Shown here one piece after another: positions 40,249 to 49,479 of a stretch of DNA of 64,000 nt. The position numbers were made by a program, and so were the translations under genes. How positions within the stretch are numbered: position 1 is the stretch's first letter; every line of letters begins with the position of its first letter. The DNA comes from Phenylobacterium koreense (GTDB lineage: Bacteria; Pseudomonadota; Alphaproteobacteria; Caulobacterales; Caulobacteraceae), in assembly GCF_040545335.1 (NCBI RefSeq), contig NZ_JBEPLU010000002.1, positions 124,001 through 188,000 of the forward strand, written 5' to 3'. The notes beneath the pieces were generated by a model that did no database searches, was not told the DNA's origin, and saw nothing but the letters and a program-made list of their open reading frames with translations.

Positions 40249-41628
40249 CTAGAGGCCGAGCGCGTCGTGCATCACCTGATTGACGGCCGGCTGGTCCATC
40301 AGGCCGCGGATCGCCGAAGCGTTCGGGCCGCGGGCGTAGGCGGCGACATCCTCACCGGTATGGGCGGCGCTGGGCAGGGGAACGGCGGCCTGGGCGACCT
40401 GTCTCATGTTCGCCGGATCGGGATTTGCGCGGGGCTCGCCCTTGGCCGGGCCGCCCGGACCCGTGGCGTACATCAAGATCGGGATCGCCTTGCCGTCGAG
40501 CGCCACGGCCGGGTCTTCGTCATTGCCGGGCAGCACGCCGAGGACCGAGGTTTCCCGCGCGCCGCCGCTGATGGTCAGGCCGTGGCTGTGGTCGGCGGTG
40601 ACGATGATCAGGGTGTCCTTCGGATCGGTCAGGGCGGCTGCCGCGGCGATGGCCTTGGAGAACTCCACGGTCTCGTTCAGCGCGTCGCCGGCCAGGTTGG
40701 CGTGGTGCGACTTGTCGATCAGCGCGCCTTCGACGACCAGGAAATAGCCCTTCGGATTGTGGGAAAGCAGCTCGATGGCCTTGGTGGTCATGGCCGTCAG
40801 GGTCGGAGCGTCGGCCTTGGCGGCCAGACGCTGGCTCTCACGAAGCATGTTGCCCTTGGCGAACAGGCCCAGCACGCGCGGCTGGTCGCCCGGAAGGGCC
40901 GCCAGGGCCGACCCGGTCTCGACATAGGCGCCGCCGGTCGCCTTGCGCCACTCGGCGACAAGGTCGCGCGCGTCTTGGCGCCCTTCGGGCTTGAAGGCCT
41001 CGCGGCCGCCGCCGAGCATGACGTCGAGCTGCTGCGCCTTCGGGATGTCCAGCATTTGGCGGGCGATGTCGACGCAGCCGGCGTCCTTGGCTGCGGGGGG
41101 CAGATCGCTGTCGGATTGCCAGCGCCGCGACGGCGTGTGGGCGTAGAGCGAGGCCGGGGTGGCGTCGGTGATCTCCGCGGTGGAGACCACGCCCGTCGAG
41201 CGGCCCTGCTTCTTGGCCAGTTCCGCAAGGGTCGGCACGGCCTGGCCCTTGGCCGAGGCGCAGTCGCCCGCGCGGATCTGGTCGGTGACGCCCAGCGCGC
41301 CGTTGATCGTGCGATGACCGGTCAGCAGCGCCGAGGCGCCGTTGGCGGAATCTGTGACCAGGCTGTTGGCCGAATAGGTGCGCACCAGCGCCAGGTCCGG
41401 AAAATGCTCGAACGAGAGCAGGTTCGAGGCGCCGTCCGCGCCGCGCTGCTGCGCCTCGTAGATGCGGGCGGCCGTGAGGGTGGAGACGCCCATCCCGTCG
41501 CCCACGAAGAGGATCACGTTCTTGGCCCGCTCCGCCGCATGGGCGGGGGCCGCTGCGGCGCAGACCGCCCCGGCCAGCATCAGGGCCTTCAACACGCGCC
41601 GATAACTCATCACACTACTCACGCTCAT
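40249..41628 (-). CDS. Alkaline phosphatase (PhoA family)
   Basis: This 459-residue exported enzyme releases phosphate from esters in the periplasm. It starts at the ATG at 41628, with an alternative ATG at 41610; a signal peptide ends near A-H-A-A-E. Longer frames upstream run through the intergenic region and the ppx gene and are not supported. Motifs: F-V-G-D-G-M-G (metal), the nucleophile in T-D-S-A-N-G-A-S-A, D-K-S-H-H-A-N (metal) and T-A-D-H-S-H-G (metal). Cysteines in G-D-C-A-S and A-G-C-V-D could pair in the periplasm. A Pho-box-like repeat lies upstream, and ppx and ppk follow in the same direction upstream. Confidence 0.93.
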   Translation of the reverse strand: MSVSSVMSYRRVLKALMLAGAVCAAAAPAHAAERAKNVILFVGDGMGVSTLTAARIYEAQQRGADGASNLLSFEHFPDLALVRTYSANSLVTDSANGASALLTGHRTINGALGVTDQIRAGDCASAKGQAVPTLAELAKKQGRSTGVVSTAEITDATPASLYAHTPSRRWQSDSDLPPAAKDAGCVDIARQMLDIPKAQQLDVMLGGGREAFKPEGRQDARDLVAEWRKATGGAYVETGSALAALPGDQPRVLGLFAKGNMLRESQRLAAKADAPTLTAMTTKAIELLSHNPKGYFLVVEGALIDKSHHANLAGDALNETVEFSKAIAAAAALTDPKDTLIIVTADHSHGLTISGGARETSVLGVLPGNDEDPAVALDGKAIPILMYATGPGGPAKGEPRANPDPANMRQVAQAAVPLPSAAHTGEDVAAYARGPNASAIRGLMDQPAVNQVMHDALGL

Positions 41629-41732
41629 CGACGCCTGTTCCGTTCGCTTCTGCATGGGTGCGGCCGAGGCCGCCCCGGTGATTTGACCGGCGTACTCATC
41701 GGCGGCGTTGATCACCGCGCCATGAAGCAGCC

Positions 41733-41749
41733 GTGACGAATTCGTGTCG
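41733..41749 (-). promoter_or_regulatory. Pho-box-like repeat upstream of the alkaline phosphatase
   Basis: On the minus strand CGACAC-GAATT-CGTCAC gives two 6-base units 11 bases apart start to start, the spacing of a PhoB box. It lies about 105 bases before the ATG at 41628. The core is also a near-palindrome around GAATTC, so another regulator could use it. Confidence 0.4.
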
Positions 41750-41768
41750 CTGGTCGGCGCTGCGATTC

Positions 41769-43298
41769 TTAGGCGAGCAGCAACTTGAGGCGTAGGGACT
41801 GGGCGAGCGTCTGCGCCCGCTTTGCCGTTTGCTCGCCCAGCAGGATATCGCCCCAGCCGGCTTGCGGGGTGAGCACCAGCCGGTCGCCATCGATCGCCAG
41901 GCTGCAGCGGTCCAGCAGGGCCGCATTGCGCCCCGACAGGTCGCAGCCCAGGCGGATGGCCGTCCCCAGGGCGCGGGCGCGCTGGCGTCGGTCGGCGGAC
42001 AGCACCTTGCCGACCGTTGTCATGTTCGGCGTGGTCGGGGCGGAGGAATGCCGGGCGAAGGCGGCGCTGGCCAGGAAGGCCCGCTCGGGGTGATTCATGC
42101 CCGCAAGCGGCGCTCGAAGCACCTGCTCGAAGGCCAGTTCGCCGCGATGGTCGGGATGTAGGCGTGCGCCGAGATCGGCCAGGCGACAGGCCGCTGCGGT
42201 CAATACGGGTTCGCGGGCGCCGAACACCGGTGGGAGTTGGTCGAAAGCCGGCGCCAGCCAGGCGTGGAGCGCCGGGCCCAGGTCGGCCGACAGGCCGCGG
42301 ACCGTAGTCAGGGCCTCGCATCCCTCGATCAGGGGATCGCGCGCGGACTCCTCCGGCGACATGGATTCCAGCAGCAGGCCCTCGCGAAGGCCGTAGGCGG
42401 AGATCACCAGCCGCTCGATGCCCAGGCGCTCGATCAGCGCGTCCAGGACCAGGGCCGAGTAGGGCAGGGTGTCAAAGCGCTTCTTGGAGAGCCCCTGGAT
42501 GCGTTCCAGGCTGCCCTTCGACTGGCGCGCCACGAAGCGGGCGACGTCCAAGGCGTCCGAGCGGTTCATCTCGTACTGGTGGGCCACCTTCAGCGGATAG
42601 TCGGCCATCTCCATGTGCAGCAGGGCGAGGTTGCGCCAGGCGCCCCCGACCGCATGGAATTCGCGCGTCCGGAACCGCAGGGCGGCCGCCTCGATGCGCT
42701 GATCGATGAGCCTGCGCACCTTGTCGATGTCGAGGGCCTGGGGCGCGCCAAGGGCGAATGGCCCCAGCGCCAGGGTGATCCCGTCCGGTGGGGCGCTGGG
42801 ATCGAGGTGGACTAGTTCCAGGCTGGATCCGCCCAGGTCTCCGACCACGCCGGCGGCGTCCGGCTGCCCGGCGATGACCCCCAGGGCGGCGTAGCGCGCC
42901 TCCTCTGCGCCAGACAGCACCCGCAGCCGGATGCCGGTCTCCATTTCGACGCGGGCGAGAAAGTCGGGACCGTCGGCCGCTTCGCGCACGGCGGCGGTGG
43001 CGACCGCGAAGATCTCTGCCCGGTCCCAGCCGGTCAGGGTGGCGCGGAAGCGGCGCAGGGCGGCCAGCGCGGTCTCCACGCCCTCGGGCGAAAGCCGCCC
43101 GGTCCTCGGCAGGTCACGGCCTAGGCCGGCCAGCGCCTTTTCGTTGAAGATCGTCCAGATCGCCCGGCCTTCCAGCCGGTAGATGACCAGGCGGACGGAG
43201 TTGGAGCCGACGTCGATGACGGCGGCCTGGCGGAAGCCGGGGTCTTGCTGCGCGGCGGGCTCGTCCCGCGAGAGGCGGCTATCCGCGCGAGGCCACAT
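41769..43298 (-). CDS. ppx: Exopolyphosphatase, Ppx/GppA family
   Basis: This 509-residue protein cuts phosphate from the ends of polyphosphate, or hydrolyses pppGpp. The ASKHA fold shows the phosphate-binding loops [11 protein letters not shown] and [12 protein letters not shown], and R-E-A-A-D in the catalytic region. The C-terminal third, about 310-500, is the helical HD-like domain. Its start overlaps the ppk stop by 20 bases, so the synthesising and degrading enzymes of polyphosphate are coupled. Confidence 0.92.
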   Translation of the reverse strand: MWPRADSRLSRDEPAAQQDPGFRQAAVIDVGSNSVRLVIYRLEGRAIWTIFNEKALAGLGRDLPRTGRLSPEGVETALAALRRFRATLTGWDRAEIFAVATAAVREAADGPDFLARVEMETGIRLRVLSGAEEARYAALGVIAGQPDAAGVVGDLGGSSLELVHLDPSAPPDGITLALGPFALGAPQALDIDKVRRLIDQRIEAAALRFRTREFHAVGGAWRNLALLHMEMADYPLKVAHQYEMNRSDALDVARFVARQSKGSLERIQGLSKKRFDTLPYSALVLDALIERLGIERLVISAYGLREGLLLESMSPEESARDPLIEGCEALTTVRGLSADLGPALHAWLAPAFDQLPPVFGAREPVLTAAACRLADLGARLHPDHRGELAFEQVLRAPLAGMNHPERAFLASAAFARHSSAPTTPNMTTVGKVLSADRRQRARALGTAIRLGCDLSGRNAALLDRCSLAIDGDRLVLTPQAGWGDILLGEQTAKRAQTLAQSLRLKLLLA

Positions 43299-45498
43299 GA
43301 TCGATTGCGCGCGGCATGTCCTTCACCCTTTGGCCCCGGCCCGACAGGCTGGGATTGGTCATGAAGTACTCGTGCGCAGAGAAGGCGCCCGGGTGGTCCC
43401 ATGATGGATCGCGGGTATAGCGGCCGTCGCCGTCCAGCGTCCAGCTTTGAGCTTCGTCCTTCAGGTTGGCGACCATGATCTGCTGCAGGACCTGCTGGTG
43501 CACTGTCGGGTTCTCGACAGGTGTCAGGCACTCAACCCGCCGGTCCAGGTTGCGGGGCATCCAGTCGGCCGAGGAGATGAACAGCCGATTCTCCGGCGAG
43601 GGCATTGGCGCGCCGTTGGCGAAGGCCACGATGCGGGCGTGCTCCAGGAAGCGGCCGACGATCGACTTGACCCGGATGTTCTCCGAGAGGCCGGGAACGC
43701 CAGGACGCAGGCAGCAGATGCCGCGGATGACCAGTTCGATCGGCACCCCGGCCTGGCTGGCCTCGTAGAGCGCGTCGATGATCACCGGATCGACCAACGA
43801 GTTCAGCTTGGCCCAGATGCCCGCCGGACGCCCCTCGCGGGCGGCCTGCACCTCGCGGCTGATGAAGCTCAGCAGGTCGGTCTTCATCGTCAGGGGCGAG
43901 GGCGAAAGCTTTTCCAGCCCCTCGGGCCGCGCATAGCCGGTGATGAAGTTGAACAGCTTGGCCGAGTCCCGGCCCAGCGCCGGATCGCAGGTGAACAGCG
44001 ACAGGTCGGTATAGATGCGCGCGGTGACCGGGTGATAGTTGCCGGTGCCGAAGTGGCAGTAGGTGCGGAGCTGGTCGCCCTCGCGGCGGACCACCATCGA
44101 GAGCTTGGCGTGGGTCTTGTACTCCACGAAGCCGAAGACGACGTGGACGCCCGCCCGTTCCAGGTCGCGGGCCCACTTGAGGTTCGCTTCCTCGTCGAAG
44201 CGGGCCTTGATCTCCACCAGGGCCGTGACGTTCTTGCCGTTCTCGGCCGCCTCGATGAGCGCGGCGACGATCGGGCTGTCCGAGGACGTCCGATAGAGCG
44301 TCTGCTTGATCGCCAGGACGTTGGGATCGCGCGCAGCCTGGCGGATGAACTGGATCACCACGTCGAAGCTTTCGAACGGATGGTGGACCAGGATGTCCTT
44401 GGCGCGGATGGCGGCGAAGCAGTCCCCGCCATAATCGCGGATTCGTTCGGGGAAGCGGGTCTCGAACGGCTTGAACTTCAGGTCCGGCCGGTTCGACGGA
44501 ATGAGCTGCGAGAGTTCGTCCAGACCGAGCAGGCCGTCGATGAGGATGATGTCTTCGCGCTTGGCGTGCAGGTTCTCGACGATGAAGTTGCGCAGTTCGA
44601 CCGGCATGGCCGCCTCGATCTCGACGCGCACCACCGATCCGAGCCGGCGCTGCTTGAGCCGCTCCTCGAATTCGCGGACCAGGTCCTCGGCCTCTTCCTC
44701 GATCTCGACGTCGCTGTCGCGGATCAGGCGGATCACGCCCATCGCCTCGACCTCGGAGTCGGGGAAGAGGTGGTCCATGAACAGGGCGGTCAGGCTCTCC
44801 AGGCTGATGAACCGCCGCTCTGGCCGCTTGCGGCGCGAGGGCGGGGCCGGCAGCTCCCAGAAGCGCGCGACCTGGGCCGGGATCGGCACCAGGGCGTAGA
44901 GCAGCCGCCCGTCGACCAGCCCCTTCAGCTTCAGGACGATCGAGAAGGCCAGGTTCGGGATGAAGGGGAAGGGATGCGCCGGGTCGATGGCCAGCGGGGT
45001 CAGCACCGGGAACACCCGCGACAGGAAGGTCGTCTCCAGCGCCTGTTTCTCGGCGGTCGTGACCTCGTCGGACATGACGACCGCGAGGCCTTCCTTGGCC
45101 AGTTCCTGGCGCAGCCGGCGCCATTCGGACTGCTGGTCGGCCATCAGGTTGGCGGCCTCGGCGTTGACCCGCAGGAGTTGCTCGGCGGCGGTCAGGCCGT
45201 CCTGCGACACCGTGCGGACGCCTTCGCGAGCCTGGGCTTTCAGGCCCGCCACCCGCACCATGTAGAATTCGTCGAGGTTGTTGGCCGAGATCGACAGGAA
45301 GCGCAGGCGCTCGAGCAGCGGATGGCGCGGGTTCTTGCTCTCGTCGAGCACCCGCTCGTTGAAGGCCAGCCAGGAAAGCTCGCGATTGAAGAACCGTTCG
45401 GGCGATGCGGCCAGCTCGGGGTCGAGCGCAAGCGGATGGGTGTCGTCAGGTCGAGGTCGGGGGGCCGCGTAGGTCATGGACTGAGCATCGTTCGGCAT
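43279..45498 (-). CDS. ppk: Polyphosphate kinase 1
   Basis: This 739-residue enzyme makes polyphosphate from ATP through a phosphohistidine. Landmarks: [14 protein letters not shown] near residue 36, [19 protein letters not shown] in E-Y-K-T-H-A-K-L, and [10 protein letters not shown]. The length fits the N, H, C1 and C2 domains of PPK1. It lies 36 bases downstream of hdaA and leads into ppx. The polyphosphate genes are thus linked with replication control, an arrangement I recall from Caulobacter. Confidence 0.96.
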   Translation of the reverse strand: MPNDAQSMTYAAPRPRPDDTHPLALDPELAASPERFFNRELSWLAFNERVLDESKNPRHPLLERLRFLSISANNLDEFYMVRVAGLKAQAREGVRTVSQDGLTAAEQLLRVNAEAANLMADQQSEWRRLRQELAKEGLAVVMSDEVTTAEKQALETTFLSRVFPVLTPLAIDPAHPFPFIPNLAFSIVLKLKGLVDGRLLYALVPIPAQVARFWELPAPPSRRKRPERRFISLESLTALFMDHLFPDSEVEAMGVIRLIRDSDVEIEEEAEDLVREFEERLKQRRLGSVVRVEIEAAMPVELRNFIVENLHAKREDIILIDGLLGLDELSQLIPSNRPDLKFKPFETRFPERIRDYGGDCFAAIRAKDILVHHPFESFDVVIQFIRQAARDPNVLAIKQTLYRTSSDSPIVAALIEAAENGKNVTALVEIKARFDEEANLKWARDLERAGVHVVFGFVEYKTHAKLSMVVRREGDQLRTYCHFGTGNYHPVTARIYTDLSLFTCDPALGRDSAKLFNFITGYARPEGLEKLSPSPLTMKTDLLSFISREVQAAREGRPAGIWAKLNSLVDPVIIDALYEASQAGVPIELVIRGICCLRPGVPGLSENIRVKSIVGRFLEHARIVAFANGAPMPSPENRLFISSADWMPRNLDRRVECLTPVENPTVHQQVLQQIMVANLKDEAQSWTLDGDGRYTRDPSWDHPGAFSAHEYFMTNPSLSGRGQRVKDMPRAIDHVASRG

Positions 45499-45534
45499 GG
45501 ATTGGTTCTGAACCAGCCCCGGAAAGCGTGCAAG

Positions 45535-46206
45535 TCATCCCTCGAAAAGGTCAAGAGTCTCCACACTATCTTCAAGAATCTGTCGCGCCAGCAGCCTGGA
45601 AATCGGTCGCCGTTCATGGTCGGCGGCTTCGTCGAGCTGCTTCACGATTTCGCGGGCGCAGGGAATGGACCGCTCCATGCGCCGGAGCAGGTAGGGGAAG
45701 ACATCCTCCGGCGGGCGAATGCTCCGCTCACGGAAGAATGTTCTCAGCGCGCCTTCGAGAACTTCGTCGTCCGGCTCCTCGATCTCGGCGACGAACAGGG
45801 CGTTGAGGCGCGAGCGCAGGTCGGGCAGGGCGGCGCGCCACGCGGTCGGCGGGGTGCGTGCGGTGAGCAGCAGCCGGCTGCCCGACCGCCCGGCGATGTT
45901 GATCAGGTGAAACAGCGCCTCGTCGTCGATCCCTCGGTCGATGTCTTCCACCAGCGCCGGGCGGCCGTCGACGGCCGAAACGTCCGGGTTCGAACGATCG
46001 ACGAGCACGGCCTGGGTGGTCTGCGCCCAACCCCGGGCGAGATGGGTCTTGCCCGCGCCCTCGGGACCGATCAGGGCCAAAGCGCCGCCCGGCCAGGCTT
46101 CCCACGCATCCAGGGCGGCGAGCGCCTGGGCGTTGGAAGGGCCCGTGACGAACTCCTCGCGGGCGAAGGAAACCGGACGCCTGAGCTCCAGGCGCAACTG
46201 CCGCAT
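45535..46206 (-). CDS. hdaA: Regulatory inactivator of DnaA, HdaA
   Basis: This 223-residue AAA+ protein starts at the ATG at 46206. Residues 3-8 (Q-L-R-L-E-L) match the beta-clamp-binding motif found at the N-terminus of Hda proteins, which supports this start over longer ones. Walker A is G-P-E-G-A-G-K-T at 47-54 and the Walker B region is L-V-E-D-I-D. Docked on the sliding clamp, HdaA stimulates ATP hydrolysis by DnaA and prevents over-initiation. It lacks the DnaA DNA-binding domain, as expected. It leads the hdaA-ppk-ppx run. Confidence 0.9.
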   Translation of the reverse strand: MRQLRLELRRPVSFAREEFVTGPSNAQALAALDAWEAWPGGALALIGPEGAGKTHLARGWAQTTQAVLVDRSNPDVSAVDGRPALVEDIDRGIDDEALFHLINIAGRSGSRLLLTARTPPTAWRAALPDLRSRLNALFVAEIEEPDDEVLEGALRTFFRERSIRPPEDVFPYLLRRMERSIPCAREIVKQLDEAADHERRPISRLLARQILEDSVETLDLFEG

Positions 46207-46303
46207 GGTGGGCCCCAAACGAAGTGGAACTGCCCCTGAATCTACCAACCGGAGCCGCGCGGGTCGACGCGCCGGCGCTCGCGGCCTGGGGATGACTTGC
46301 GAA

Positions 46304-47077
46304 TTAGGTGGAAGAACTCGGGGTGTTCTTGGCCAGGTCACGGGCCGAAAACAGCGACCAGCCCTCCGGACGCAACAGTTCCAGCGGGGAGAAGCGGATC
46401 TTGTAGTCCATCTTCTCCGAGCCGCGGACCCAGTAGCCGAGATAGACGTAAGGGATCTCGGTCAGGGCGGCCTGCACCACGTGGTCCAGGATCACGAACG
46501 AGCCCAGGCTGCGACGGGTGATCGTCGGGTCGTAGAACGAATAGACCAGGCTGAGCCCGTCGTTCATCAGGTCGACCAGGGCGCAGGCGACCAAGTCGCC
46601 CGGGCCGCCGTCCTGCGAGCGTTGGCGATACTCGATGATGTGCGTCCGGACCGCGGTGTCCTCGACCATGGCGACGTAGTCGGGCCAGGTCATCTCGGCC
46701 ATGCCGCCGTCGGCATGCCGGGTGAGCAGGTAGCGGCGAAGCAGGTCGAACTGCTCCATCGTCGCCTCGGCCTCGACCAGATGGCGTTCCAGGTCTTCGT
46801 TGCGCGACAGCACCCGGCGCTCGGAGCGCGAGAAGATGTAGTCCTTGGCCGGAATCCGCGCCGAAACGCAGGCCGAGCAGCTTTCGCACGCCGGGCGATA
46901 GGCGATGTTTTGCGAACGGCGGAAGCCGACCTGGGTCAGGCTGTCGTTGACGATCGCGCCTTCCGACAGGGGCAGGTGTGCGAACACCTTCCGCTCATGC
47001 CGGTCGGGCAGATAGGGACAAGGACTTGGCGCCGTCAGGAAGAACCTGAGCTGTCGCGTCGGGAAGTGTTGCGTCAC
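46304..47077 (-). CDS. bpt: Aspartate/glutamate leucyltransferase
   Basis: This 257-residue enzyme transfers Leu from leucyl-tRNA to proteins with N-terminal Asp or Glu, marking them for ClpS-ClpAP degradation. It starts with GTG at 47077. The R-P-A-C-E-S-C-S-A-C cluster near residues 61-70 and F-S-R-S-E-R-R-V-L-S-R-N follow the ATE1/Bpt family. The C-terminal part has Y-S-F-Y-D-P, L-G-S-F-V-I-L-D, L-G-Y-W-V-R-G-S-E-K-M-D-Y-K, the aminoacyl-transferase core. It is annotated as arginyltransferase in some databases. Confidence 0.94.
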   Translation of the reverse strand: MTQHFPTRQLRFFLTAPSPCPYLPDRHERKVFAHLPLSEGAIVNDSLTQVGFRRSQNIAYRPACESCSACVSARIPAKDYIFSRSERRVLSRNEDLERHLVEAEATMEQFDLLRRYLLTRHADGGMAEMTWPDYVAMVEDTAVRTHIIEYRQRSQDGGPGDLVACALVDLMNDGLSLVYSFYDPTITRRSLGSFVILDHVVQAALTEIPYVYLGYWVRGSEKMDYKIRFSPLELLRPEGWSLFSARDLAKNTPSSST

Positions 47078-47102
47078 GGACCGCTCTCAAAACAGTGCGC
47101 CT

Positions 47103-47145
47103 GACGCGATTAGGCGTCATGGGAAGCTTGCACGCAAGTTCCCAT
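47103..47145 (-). terminator. Hairpins between motB and bpt
   Basis: An inverted repeat with one bulged base (47119-47131 with 47134-47145, ATGGGAA and CTTGC arms) lies 21 bases after the motB stop. A smaller GACGC/GCGTC hairpin (47103-47118) follows. Neither has an adjoining T-run on the minus strand, so the terminator role is likely but not certain. Confidence 0.45.
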
Positions 47146-47166
47146 TACGCCACGCGAACGAACTCG

Positions 47167-48072
47167 TTACTGAAGTCCGTGTCCTGGGGGCAGAACTGGG
47201 GCCTCGCGCAACAGCACGATAGCTATCCGTCGATTACCCGCCAGGGTTGGGTCGTCTGGATAGAGCGGTTCGGAATTGGCCTTGCCCGACACCTGGTAGA
47301 CGCGATCCGGATCGACCCCGGCGCCTTGCAGGATCCGCCGGGCGGCGTCAGCGCGGCCGGCCGACAGTCGCCAGTCGGAGTCCGCCGTCGCGCCATTTGT
47401 CGACATGTTGGTGTGGCCGGCGATGGTGATGCGGTTCGGAAGCTGGTTGATGATCCGCGCCACCGCCCGCAGCAGCAGCTTGGCGCGGTCGTTGGGCTCG
47501 GCCGAGCCGTTGGCGAACATCGAACGGCCTTCCTGGTCCACGAGCTGGATCCGGAGCCCCTCGGGCGTCTGGTCGATCAGGATGTTCTTCGAAAGCTCGG
47601 CCAGTTCCGGCATGTCCTGCAGCGCCTGGCGCAGCGACTGCGCGGCCGAGGCGAAGGCCGCCTGCTCGCGTTGGAGGAGAGCCTCGCGCAGCGCCTCGGT
47701 GGACGCTTCCGGAGCCATTTCCTTGGCGGCGTCCTCGCGCGATCCCTCGTTGGGCGTGCGCGATTCCGGGGCCATCTCCTCGATGATCGCCTGGGAGCCG
47801 GCGCCCATCGCGCCTTCGTCGCCCAGGGCCGTGCCGCCAAGGATGCCGCCGGAGCCGGACGTGGACTCGGCCACGCTGGCGGGGGCGAAATAGTCGGCGA
47901 TCCCGCGCTTCTGCTCGGGACTGGTGGTGTTGATCAGCCACATCAGAAGGAAGAAGGCCATCATCGCGGTCACGAAGTCCGCATAGGCCACTTTCCAGGC
48001 GCCGCCGTGGTGGCCGTGCCCGTTCGCCTTCTTGATCTTCTTGATCAGGATAGGCGCTTCGCCCATCGCCAT
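47167..48072 (-). CDS. motB: Flagellar motor stator protein MotB
   Basis: This 301-residue protein has a basic N-terminus (K-K-I-K-K), then one transmembrane helix with the proton-carrying Asp32 in A-Y-A-D-F-V-T-A-M-M-A-F-F-L-L-M-W-L. An Ala/Glu-rich periplasmic plug and linker follow. The OmpA-like peptidoglycan-binding domain spans about 180-290: I-T-I-A-G-H-T-N, S-D-W-R-L-S-A-G-R-A. With MotA it forms the proton-driven stator. motA is not in the window. A CtrA-box-like motif lies 51 bases upstream of its ATG. Confidence 0.95.
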   Translation of the reverse strand: MAMGEAPILIKKIKKANGHGHHGGAWKVAYADFVTAMMAFFLLMWLINTTSPEQKRGIADYFAPASVAESTSGSGGILGGTALGDEGAMGAGSQAIIEEMAPESRTPNEGSREDAAKEMAPEASTEALREALLQREQAAFASAAQSLRQALQDMPELAELSKNILIDQTPEGLRIQLVDQEGRSMFANGSAEPNDRAKLLLRAVARIINQLPNRITIAGHTNMSTNGATADSDWRLSAGRADAARRILQGAGVDPDRVYQVSGKANSEPLYPDDPTLAGNRRIAIVLLREAPVLPPGHGLQ

Positions 48073-48122
48073 GGTGTTCTACCTCGGAGGCCCTGATTGG
48101 TCGTCAAGGTGAAGCGCGGCCG

Positions 48123-48137
48123 TTAAGATGGCGTTGA
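48123..48137. promoter_or_regulatory. CtrA-box-like motif between motB and the HIBADH-type gene
   Basis: TTAA-N7-TTGA at 48123-48137 (TCAA-N7-TTAA toward motB) matches the CtrA box at 7 of 8 positions. It lies 51 bases from the motB ATG and 19 from the oxidoreductase ATG. Control of motB by CtrA would be in keeping with its role in Caulobacterales. Confidence 0.4.
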
Positions 48138-48155
48138 GCGTGTAAAGGAGTTTCC

Positions 48156-49010
48156 ATGAAGGTCGCTTTTGTGGGTCTTGGGGTCATGGGCTTTCCCATG
48201 GCGGGCCACCTGGCCAGGGCCGGGCATGAGGTCGCGGTGTTCAACCGCAGTCCGGAAAAGGCCCAGCGCTGGGCCGCAAGTCACCCGGGACGGGCGGCCG
48301 CCACGGTGGCCGAGGCGGCCAAGGACGCCGAGCTTGTCTTCCTCTGCGTCGGCAATGACAACGACGTCCGCGGCGTCGTGAAGGAAACCCTGCCGGCGAT
48401 GGCCGCGGGCGGGATCGTAGTCGACCACACGACCACCTCGGCCAAGGTGGCTCGCGAAATGGCCGAGCTGGCGCAGGCGGCCGGCCGCTGGTTCGTCGAC
48501 GCTCCGGTGTCCGGCGGCCAGGCCGGAGCCGAGAACGGCCAGCTCACCATCATGTGCGGCGGCGATCCGGCCGCCTACGCCCGCGCCGAGCCGGTGATGG
48601 CCGCCTTCGCCAAGGCCAGCCGCCTGATGGGCGGCCCGGGCGCGGGTCAGCTCACCAAGATGGTCAACCAGATCTGCATCGCCGGCATTGTCCAGGGTCT
48701 CGCCGAGGCGCTGCATTTCACCAAGCATGCAGGCCTTGATCCGGCCGAGGTGCTGGCGGCGATCTCCAAGGGCGCGGCCCAGTCCTGGCAGATGGAAAAC
48801 CGCTGGCCGACCATGGCCGATGGCAAGTTCGACTTCGGCTTCGCGGTCGACTGGATGCGCAAGGACCTGGGGCTCGTCCTCGACGAGGCCAGGTCCAACG
48901 GCGCCCGCCTCGACATGACCGCCCTGGTCGACGGCTACTACGCCGAAGTCCAGGCCATGGGCGGAAACCGCTGGGACACCTCCAGCCTCATCGCCCGCCT
49001 GGAAAAATGA
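48156..49010 (+). CDS. NAD(P)-dependent oxidoreductase, beta-hydroxyacid dehydrogenase family
   Basis: This 284-residue protein has an N-terminal Rossmann domain (V-G-L-G-V-M-G-F-P-M-A at residues 6-16; N-R-S-P-E-K suggests NADP preference) and the family substrate loop D-A-P-V-S-G-G-Q-A-G-A. The catalytic lysine is in K-M-V-N-Q, and a helical C-domain follows. AAAGGAG precedes the ATG. The group includes 3-hydroxyisobutyrate, tartronate semialdehyde and glyoxylate reductases. A second member of this family, in the valine operon at 54022, is the better candidate for 3-hydroxyisobutyrate, so this one may act on glyoxylate or succinic semialdehyde. Confidence 0.85.
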   Translation: MKVAFVGLGVMGFPMAGHLARAGHEVAVFNRSPEKAQRWAASHPGRAAATVAEAAKDAELVFLCVGNDNDVRGVVKETLPAMAAGGIVVDHTTTSAKVAREMAELAQAAGRWFVDAPVSGGQAGAENGQLTIMCGGDPAAYARAEPVMAAFAKASRLMGGPGAGQLTKMVNQICIAGIVQGLAEALHFTKHAGLDPAEVLAAISKGAAQSWQMENRWPTMADGKFDFGFAVDWMRKDLGLVLDEARSNGARLDMTALVDGYYAEVQAMGGNRWDTSSLIARLEK

Positions 49011-49017
49011 CTCAGAT

Positions 49018-49052
49018 CCTCCCCCTGGGGGAGGCGCCTCTCCGAAGGAGAG
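49018..49052. repeat. Tandem palindromes between convergent genes
   Basis: CCTCCCCC-T-GGGGGAGG (49018-49034) and CTCTCC-GAA-GGAGAG (49038-49052) are two hairpins in the 85-base gap between the HIBADH-type gene and the Nudix gene, which are convergent. They resemble dispersed palindromic intergenic elements of Caulobacteraceae and may also end transcription. Confidence 0.5.
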
Positions 49053-49095
49053 ACGGATGGGTGGGGCCGCCGCGACACTCTCAGCGCGGTTCGCC

Positions 49096-49479
49096 TCACG
49101 CCAGCCGTGGCAACACCTGCCGCTCCAGCAGCGGCGCCAGGCGCACGCTCGGCGGTGACTTGGGCTCGATCCAGAGCAGTTCCTCGATCTCGGCCTGGGC
49201 GACCAGGCCGCCGGCCACGTCCGCCAGGTAGATCGAACCGTAGACCCGGGTCTCCGGCTCGTTGGCGGCTGGGGCGTCGAAGGTCCCCAGGTGCTGGGCG
49301 CTGACCAAGTCGCAGCCCAGTTCCTCGCCCAGCTCGCGCGAAAGGGTGTCGATGTCGGCCTCGCCCGGATTGCGCTTGCCGCCAGGCAGCATGAAAGCGC
49401 TGGTTCCGCGCTTGCGCACGGTCAGGACGCGTCCCCCGCGGTCGCGGATGACGCCGGCGACGACCTCCACGGCCTTCAC
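49096..49479 (-). CDS. Nudix hydrolase
   Basis: This 127-residue protein carries a complete Nudix box G-x5-E-x7-R-E-L-x-E-E-L-G at about residues 34-56 (G-K-R-N-P-G-E then R-E-L-G-E-E-L-G). The N-terminal V-V-A-G-V-I-R-D-R-G-G-R-V-L-T-V-R-K and the short length suggest a MutT-like nucleotide pool cleanser; the true substrate cannot be read from sequence. Its start overlaps the hemB stop by 4 bases, so it is translated with hemB. Confidence 0.88.
   Translation of the reverse strand: MKAVEVVAGVIRDRGGRVLTVRKRGTSAFMLPGGKRNPGEADIDTLSRELGEELGCDLVSAQHLGTFDAPAANEPETRVYGSIYLADVAGGLVAQAEIEELLWIEPKSPPSVRLAPLLERQVLPRLA

Noticed and set aside
41629..42321. N-terminal extension of the alkaline phosphatase to 690 residues
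   Set aside because: The extra part runs through the intergenic region and antisense-like into ppx, and a proper signal peptide starts at the ATG at 41628.
43447..46239. 930-codon plus-strand open frame over ppk and hdaA
   Set aside because: Antisense to polyphosphate kinase and HdaA, whose motifs are complete; no recognisable motif in the frame.
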